From the NCBI GenBank assembly GCA_015257705.1, contig JABZJR010000020.1:1-9363 (forward strand): 9,363 bases of DNA, in the 5' to 3' direction. The notes below the pieces were generated by a model. It did not search any database and was not told the DNA's origin. It was given only the letters and a program-made list of their open reading frames with translations. The stretch is from Nanosynbacter sp. Lineage in GTDB: Bacteria > Patescibacteriota > Saccharimonadia > Saccharimonadales > Saccharimonadaceae. The translations under genes and the position numbers were made by a program. Positions 6,275 through 9,363 of this stretch are shown piece by piece (positions within the stretch are counted from its first letter, which is position 1; each line of letters starts with the position of its first letter).

Positions 6275-6541
6275 TTACTTCTTATCCTTTCCACCGTGTT
6301 TACGGAATTTACGAGTTGGACTAAACTCACCGAGCTTATGACCAACCATGTTTTCGGTAATCAGCACTGGTACGTGCACTCTACCGTTGTGAACAGCAAT
6401 CGTTCGACCAACCATCTCTGGTGTAATAGTCGAAGCGCGCGCCCACGTTTTGATAACGGTTCGATCGTCAAGGCTAAGAGCAGCAATTTTCTTTGCTAGC
6501 TTTACATCGACGAATGGACCTTTCTTTAATGAACGACTCAT
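6275..6541 (-). CDS. rpsS: 30S ribosomal protein S19 (uS19)
   Basis: S19 is in the 30S head, pairs with S13 and contacts the central protuberance of the large subunit. The 88-residue length is usual. It begins [12 protein letters not shown] and has T-W-A-R-A-S-T-I near 32, H-N-G-R-V-H-V-P-V (51-59) and the family signature [11 protein letters not shown] at 67-77, ending in a basic tail. Six bases separate it from the rplB stop; GAGG, in an AAGAGGTAA context overlapping the rplB stop region, is its ribosome binding site. Confidence 0.99.
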   Translation of the reverse strand: MSRSLKKGPFVDVKLAKKIAALSLDDRTVIKTWARASTITPEMVGRTIAVHNGRVHVPVLITENMVGHKLGEFSPTRKFRKHGGKDKK

Positions 6542-6547
6542 CGTGAT

Positions 6548-7387
6548 TTACCTCTTCCTCTTCGCGTCGTGACGCGTGCGTACGATTAATTTATTCGAGC
6601 CTTTGCGGCGACGAGTTCGATAACCTAATGTCAATTGACCCCAAGGAGTACGTGGTGCTTTACCAGTACCGTGGCGACCACCGTCACCACCACCATGTGG
6701 GTGATCTGCGGCGTTCATAACGACACCACGAACGGTTGGACGAATACCCTTGCGACGTTTTCGACCAGCTGAACCGATCTTAACATTTTGGTGCTGGACG
6801 TTACCGACTACACCGATAGCAGCGGTAGCCTCCAAGCGAACTTTGCGAACTTCGCCAGATGGCAATTTGATAGTTGCGTAGTTGCCTTCTTTTGCCATCA
6901 ACTGAGCTTTAGCGCCAGCAGCACGTACCATTTGTGCGCCCTTACCAGCGGTCAACTCAATAGCGTAAATCATCGTACCAACAGGAATAACTGACAATGG
7001 CAAGCGGTTCGAAGTCTCAATTGGAGCTTCTTCACCAGTTCGGATAGTCTTACCCTTAACCATTGAGGTGTCAGCTAAGATGTAGTGGTACAAATTGTAC
7101 TGATCCTTAACTCGAGCAATACGAGCTGAGCGGTTTGGATCGTATTCGATTTCTTCAATCGTCAAGGTCAAGCCTGCTGGCAAATTGTGGTTCACCAAGC
7201 GGTAGTGACGACGAACGCCGCCTCCGCGATGACGAACAGTAATTCGACCTTGGTTGTTGCGACCGGCATTTTGCTTTTTAGCTTTAATCAGACTTTTAAG
7301 AGGTTTTCTTGTTGTAATGTCTGACAAATCCTGACTCGTCATGCCGCGACGAGCAGGAGTGGTTGGATTGTAAGCTTTCACTGGCAT
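6548..7387 (-). CDS. rplB: 50S ribosomal protein L2 (uL2)
   Basis: L2 is one of the largest and most conserved 50S proteins; it is required for subunit joining and supports the peptidyl transferase centre. The 279 residues match the family. The N-terminal tail with R-H-R-G-G-G near 52-57, the OB-fold and SH3-like middle domains, and the C-terminal loop M-N-A-A-D-H-P-H-G-G-G (224-234) are intact. His229 falls at the same position as the functionally important histidine known from E. coli L2. It overlaps the rplW stop by one base (TAATG), with GGAGGAG as the ribosome binding site. Confidence 0.99.
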   Translation of the reverse strand: MPVKAYNPTTPARRGMTSQDLSDITTRKPLKSLIKAKKQNAGRNNQGRITVRHRGGGVRRHYRLVNHNLPAGLTLTIEEIEYDPNRSARIARVKDQYNLYHYILADTSMVKGKTIRTGEEAPIETSNRLPLSVIPVGTMIYAIELTAGKGAQMVRAAGAKAQLMAKEGNYATIKLPSGEVRKVRLEATAAIGVVGNVQHQNVKIGSAGRKRRKGIRPTVRGVVMNAADHPHGGGDGGRHGTGKAPRTPWGQLTLGYRTRRRKGSNKLIVRTRHDAKRKR

Positions 7388-7707
7388 TACTTGATCTCCT
7401 CCATCTGCTGCTCTACTGCGTCAAACACATCGAGCTTATCGCCTTCTTTCAGCGTCACGTAAGCCTTCTTCCAATCCTTGCGCGTTGTTGTGCCAGGATA
7501 ACGATTCTTGCCTCGTGAGAAGCGTACAGCCTTGCCGTCTTGCACTAAGGTTTTAACCTTAACTACAGTAACGCCAAATTGCGCTTCTACAGCTGATTTG
7601 ATTTCGTTCTTATTCAAGTTAAGTGGAACGCGTAGCACATATATGCCATTGGCGCTCTGTGCGTAAGCCTTTTCACTAACGCGTGGGATAATAATCGTCT
7701 GTTTCAT
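7387..7707 (-). CDS. rplW: 50S ribosomal protein L23 (uL23)
   Basis: L23 sits at the exit of the nascent-peptide tunnel and is the docking site for trigger factor and the signal recognition particle. The 106-residue product has the family opening with I-I-I-P-R-V-S-E-K-A-Y (5-15), the V-L-R-V-P-L-N-L-N-K strand and helix E-I-K-S-A-V-E-A-Q-F-G-V, and a basic loop R-F-S-R-G-K-N-R-Y-P-G. A single base separates it from the rplD stop, and AAGGAGGA lies just upstream, inside the end of rplD. Its order between rplD and rplB is canonical. Confidence 0.98.
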   Translation of the reverse strand: MKQTIIIPRVSEKAYAQSANGIYVLRVPLNLNKNEIKSAVEAQFGVTVVKVKTLVQDGKAVRFSRGKNRYPGTTTRKDWKKAYVTLKEGDKLDVFDAVEQQMEEIK

Positions 7708-7708
7708 A

Positions 7709-8308
7709 TTACGCTTCCTCCTTGCCCAACCATGCAGTAATTACAGGTAGAGCTTTCGGTGTTATAACGATTGTATCCGCATTCAGAATGTGATAAACGC
7801 TTAGATAATTAGCGCGAACCACCAAAACGTTCTGAATATTGTTTGTAGCACGCATAAGCTCTGGCGTCTTCTCATCTACAACGATCAGAACACGGCGCTC
7901 GAACTTATTGTCAGCTAGGAATGTTGCGACTTCCTTGGTCTTGCCAGTAGTCTTAACATCTTTGATGACAATTTTCTTAGCTTCGTTAGCTACAGTCAAA
8001 GCTTGGCGAACTGCCACTTTCTTAGCAGTCTTTGACAATTTTTTAGTGTAGTTTTCGTTGCCGCGTGGGCCAAAGACTACACCACCGCCGCGCCAGATTG
8101 GGTTACGGCTTGAGCCAAAACGTGCTCGACCAGTTCCCTTTTGCTTCCATGGTTTTTTACCACCACCAGAAACTTCGCCGCGCTGCTTGGTTGTAGCGCT
8201 AGCTAGGCGTGCGTTTGCCAAGTAGCTGTCATATGCCAATTTCAACAATTCGTGGTTTGGCACTTCCACAGCAAAAATGTCTTTAGGAAGTTTGGTTGAA
8301 TCTGCCAT
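7709..8308 (-). CDS. rplD: 50S ribosomal protein L4 (uL4)
   Basis: L4 binds domain I of 23S rRNA and, with L22, narrows the exit tunnel. The 199 residues fit the family. The long basic loop that enters the tunnel is clear at about 43-82, containing R-G-E-V-S-G-G-G-K-K-P-W-K-Q-K-G-T-G-R-A-R and the W-R-G-G-G-V-V-F-G-P block. The globular domain follows. In E. coli L4 is the feedback repressor of this operon, acting on its leader; whether that holds here is unknown. It overlaps the rplC stop by one base (TAATG), and AGGAGGTAA is an almost perfect ribosome binding site. Confidence 0.98.
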   Translation of the reverse strand: MADSTKLPKDIFAVEVPNHELLKLAYDSYLANARLASATTKQRGEVSGGGKKPWKQKGTGRARFGSSRNPIWRGGGVVFGPRGNENYTKKLSKTAKKVAVRQALTVANEAKKIVIKDVKTTGKTKEVATFLADNKFERRVLIVVDEKTPELMRATNNIQNVLVVRANYLSVYHILNADTIVITPKALPVITAWLGKEEA

Positions 8309-8922
8309 TACTTGTTACCTCCTAAAATAATCAGCCCCTTTCGTGGTCCAGGAACAGCGCCCTTAACCCCGATTAGATTGGTCTCTGGATCAACATATGC
8401 CACTTCCAAGTTCTTAACAGTAACACGTTCGTGACCCATGTGGCCAGCCATCGTCTTGCCCTTGAAAACTTTTTGTGGATACATCGAGCCAATTGAACCT
8501 GGCTTACGAGTATTACCTTTACCACCGTGCGTCTTACGATGACGCTTAAAGTTGTGGCGTTTAATGGTTCCAGCGAAACCTTTACCTTTGCTGGTTCCGG
8601 TTGCATCGACAAAATCGCCGACTTCAAACGCGGAAACATTAATTTCACTGCCAACTTTCAGATCCTCTGGAATCTGGTCGACACGGAATTCCCGAATATG
8701 TTTCGGGGTCACTTGGGCTGGCTTAACGTGTCCAGCCACGGCCTTGCTCAGGTTCTTACCCTCTCCAAAAGCTACCTGTACCGCATTGTAACCGTCGGTT
8801 TCGACAGTCTTCACCTGAGTAACGGTGACAGGGCCGGCTTGGATCAGCGTTACCGGAATGGCTTTGCCGTCTTCAGCCAAGAGCTGGGTCATACCAAGTT
8901 TGGTACCGAGAAGTGTTTTCAC
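8308..8922 (-). CDS. rplC: 50S ribosomal protein L3 (uL3), GTG start, first gene of the operon
   Basis: L3 is an early 23S rRNA assembly protein whose loop reaches the peptidyl transferase centre. The 204-residue length is usual. It starts M-K-T-L-L-G-T-K-L-G-M-T-Q and has G-T-S-K-G-K-G-F-A-G (109-118), the central loop with P-G-S-I-G (141-145) and V-F-K-G-K-T-M-A-G-H-M-G (152-163). The glutamine that E. coli PrmB methylates just after GSIG is serine here. The start codon is GTG, the only non-ATG start in the operon, supported by GAGG four bases upstream and a GGGAG further up. No rpsJ precedes it; a promoter and a leader of about 140 bases do. Confidence 0.98.
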   Translation of the reverse strand: MKTLLGTKLGMTQLLAEDGKAIPVTLIQAGPVTVTQVKTVETDGYNAVQVAFGEGKNLSKAVAGHVKPAQVTPKHIREFRVDQIPEDLKVGSEINVSAFEVGDFVDATGTSKGKGFAGTIKRHNFKRHRKTHGGKGNTRKPGSIGSMYPQKVFKGKTMAGHMGHERVTVKNLEVAYVDPETNLIGVKGAVPGPRKGLIILGGNK

Positions 8923-9005
8923 TTTTCCTCACTCCCACTTAAATACTCCTGATGACGTGCGGTTTCTGGATTCTGGGAGAACGTTAAATGTAAACATCCG
9001 CTCAT
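8919..9005 (-). CDS. possible 28-codon upstream ORF overlapping the rplC start
   Basis: Inside the rplC leader an ATG at 9005 opens a frame of 28 codons whose TGA stop overlaps the rplC GTG as GTGA. The product would be M-S-G-C-L-H-L-T-F-S and so on to S-E-E-K; it matches no family I know. A weak AGG lies about seven bases before the ATG. The stop/start overlap is the layout expected for translational coupling or a leader peptide, but a frame this short can occur by chance and another frame is open over the same stretch. Confidence 0.25.
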   Translation of the reverse strand: MSGCLHLTFSQNPETARHQEYLSGSEEK

Positions 9006-9063
9006 AACCAGACCTGCTCATTCACCAAGGAGAACAGTTGATATTACGCGTAATAGAAATTAC
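8923..9063 (-). promoter_or_regulatory. 5' leader of the ribosomal protein operon
   Basis: About 140 bases separate the predicted transcription start (near 9063) from the rplC GTG. The leader contains a palindrome (9042-9055), two copies of GTTCTCC (around 8977-8983 and 9030-9036), and a CTCCCA (8974-8979) that is the exact complement of TGGGAG in the rplC ribosome binding region (8932-8937). That pairing could hide the start site. I do not recognise a known ribosomal leader class such as the E. coli L4-binding S10 leader. Confidence 0.45.
9042..9055. repeat. 14-bp perfect palindrome at the operon's transcription start region
   Basis: TATTACGCGTAATA reads the same on both strands. It starts about eight bases downstream of the predicted transcription start. 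As DNA it could be an operator for a dimeric regulator; as RNA it could form a five-pair stem with a CGCG loop at the 5' end of the message. Confidence 0.5.
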
Positions 9064-9069
9064 TTCCTC

Positions 9070-9099
9070 ACTATAGCACGTTATGTATATTATTGTCAA
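9070..9099 (-). promoter_or_regulatory. sigma70-type promoter of the rplC operon
   Basis: On the minus strand a perfect -35 TTGACA (9094-9099) is followed after 18 bases by the -10 TATAGT (9070-9075), one mismatch from consensus. Transcription should start around 9061-9065. It lies in the gap between the upstream membrane protein gene and rplC and points at the operon. This is the best promoter in the window, as expected for ribosomal genes. Confidence 0.85.
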
Positions 9100-9111
9100 T
9101 AAAGACAGGCT

Positions 9112-9363
9112 CTAAATCATCACGCCAACCGGCGTAAACGAAGTTAGAATTGCCATGAAAATTATCGTGACGTACCAAATTTTCCGATTAAATTGGTATT
9201 TCTCAATTTTTAAGACTAATAGCAACGCAATAAATAGACCGGCAGGAATGGCCTGAACGACCAAGCCGCCCATCTCAACTGGATTTTTTAGACGAAGCCA
9301 CAGCGCACTTAATATCACAAAAACCACCAATTTCAAGAAAAATGAGCCATCATTATCATAAAT
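9112..9363 (-). CDS. small membrane protein of unknown function, C-terminal part (runs off right edge)
   Basis: The frame is open from the window edge to a TAG at 9112-9114, giving 83 residues. A TTG at 9336 could start it, but nine in-frame codons lie further upstream with no stop and there is no convincing ribosome binding site before that TTG, so I take it as a partial gene whose start is outside. Three hydrophobic segments are visible, at about residues 9-25, 33-53 and 63-83 counted from the edge, joined by short charged loops with K-N-P-V-E and E-K-Y-Q-F-N-R-K, so it is probably an integral inner-membrane protein. I do not recognise the family. No terminator is visible between it and the rplC promoter, so some read-through into the operon is possible. 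Confidence 0.6.
   Translation of the reverse strand: MYDNDGSFFLKLVVFVILSALWLRLKNPVEMGGLVVQAIPAGLFIALLLVLKIEKYQFNRKIWYVTIIFMAILTSFTPVGVMI

Noticed and set aside
8373..8654. 93-codon minus-strand ORF inside rplC in another frame
   Set aside because: It lies wholly within the well-supported L3 gene and has no family resemblance.
8825..9007. 60-codon plus-strand ORF across the rplC start and leader
   Set aside because: It is antisense to the L3 N-terminus and the leader, and has no ribosome binding site or recognisable product.
8929..9021. Second 30-codon frame in the rplC leader, ending just before the GTG
   Set aside because: Its ATG has only a GGTG one base away, too close to act as a ribosome binding site, and it does not overlap the rplC start; two open frames over the same leader also lower the weight of either.
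9122..9135. ACGCC-AACC-GGCGT inverted repeat near the end of the upstream membrane protein gene, as a possible terminator
   Set aside because: The stem is only five pairs, sits inside coding sequence, and no T-run follows on the minus strand.
1..9363. Alternative genetic code (TGA as glycine) as in some Patescibacteria
   Set aside because: The S17 gene ends cleanly at a TGA overlapping the L14 start, and no recognised protein needs TGA read as an amino acid.

Overview
The window is mostly one long minus-strand ribosomal protein operon from a bacterium. Protein sequences, gene order, tight packing and roughly 45-50% GC (hand count of a sample) best fit Candidatus Saccharibacteria (TM7) or a related Patescibacteria lineage; this placement is recognition from memory, not a search. 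TGA acts as a stop at the end of the S17 gene, which argues against the TGA=glycine code of Absconditabacteria and Gracilibacteria.

Layout, right to left (direction of transcription). The far right (9112-9363) holds the 3' part of a small membrane protein of unknown function. A consensus-like sigma70 promoter (TTGACA / TATAGT, 9070-9099) follows, then a leader of about 140 nt with a 14-bp palindrome and a possible 28-codon upstream ORF that overlaps the GTG start of rplC. Fifteen genes then run without a break: rplC, rplD, rplW, rplB, rpsS, rplV, rpsC, rplP, rpmC, rpsQ, rplN, rplX, rplE, rpsN, rpsH. Seven of the 14 junctions are one-base TAATG overlaps and most starts have a strong Shine-Dalgarno sequence, so translation is probably coupled. 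rpsJ (S10), which usually opens this operon, is absent, and a strong hairpin terminator (2238-2269) ends the operon right after rpsH, where rplF would normally follow.

After the terminator, in place of rplF, lies a gene for a twin-ATPase ABC-F protein (590-2200) with its own promoter. Its -10 box is six bases from the ATG and there is no Shine-Dalgarno sequence, so its mRNA is probably leaderless. An inverted repeat fills the promoter spacer. ABC-F proteins act on the ribosome, as translation factors or antibiotic-protection factors, so the gene fits its setting functionally while breaking the usual gene order.

The left end (1-590) is different DNA. GC falls to about 26% over the first 300 bases. 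It holds the start of a Firmicutes-like alpha/beta hydrolase gene, running off the left edge, with a Firmicutes-style ribosome binding site. Between it and the ABC-F gene are gene debris: a frameshifted C-terminal piece that looks like an XRE-type (Cro/CI) regulator, and a short opposite-strand open frame resembling a protein C-terminus. The simplest reading is an acquired and partly decayed segment at the rpsH/rplF boundary. No tRNA, rRNA, CRISPR array or intact mobile element was seen.
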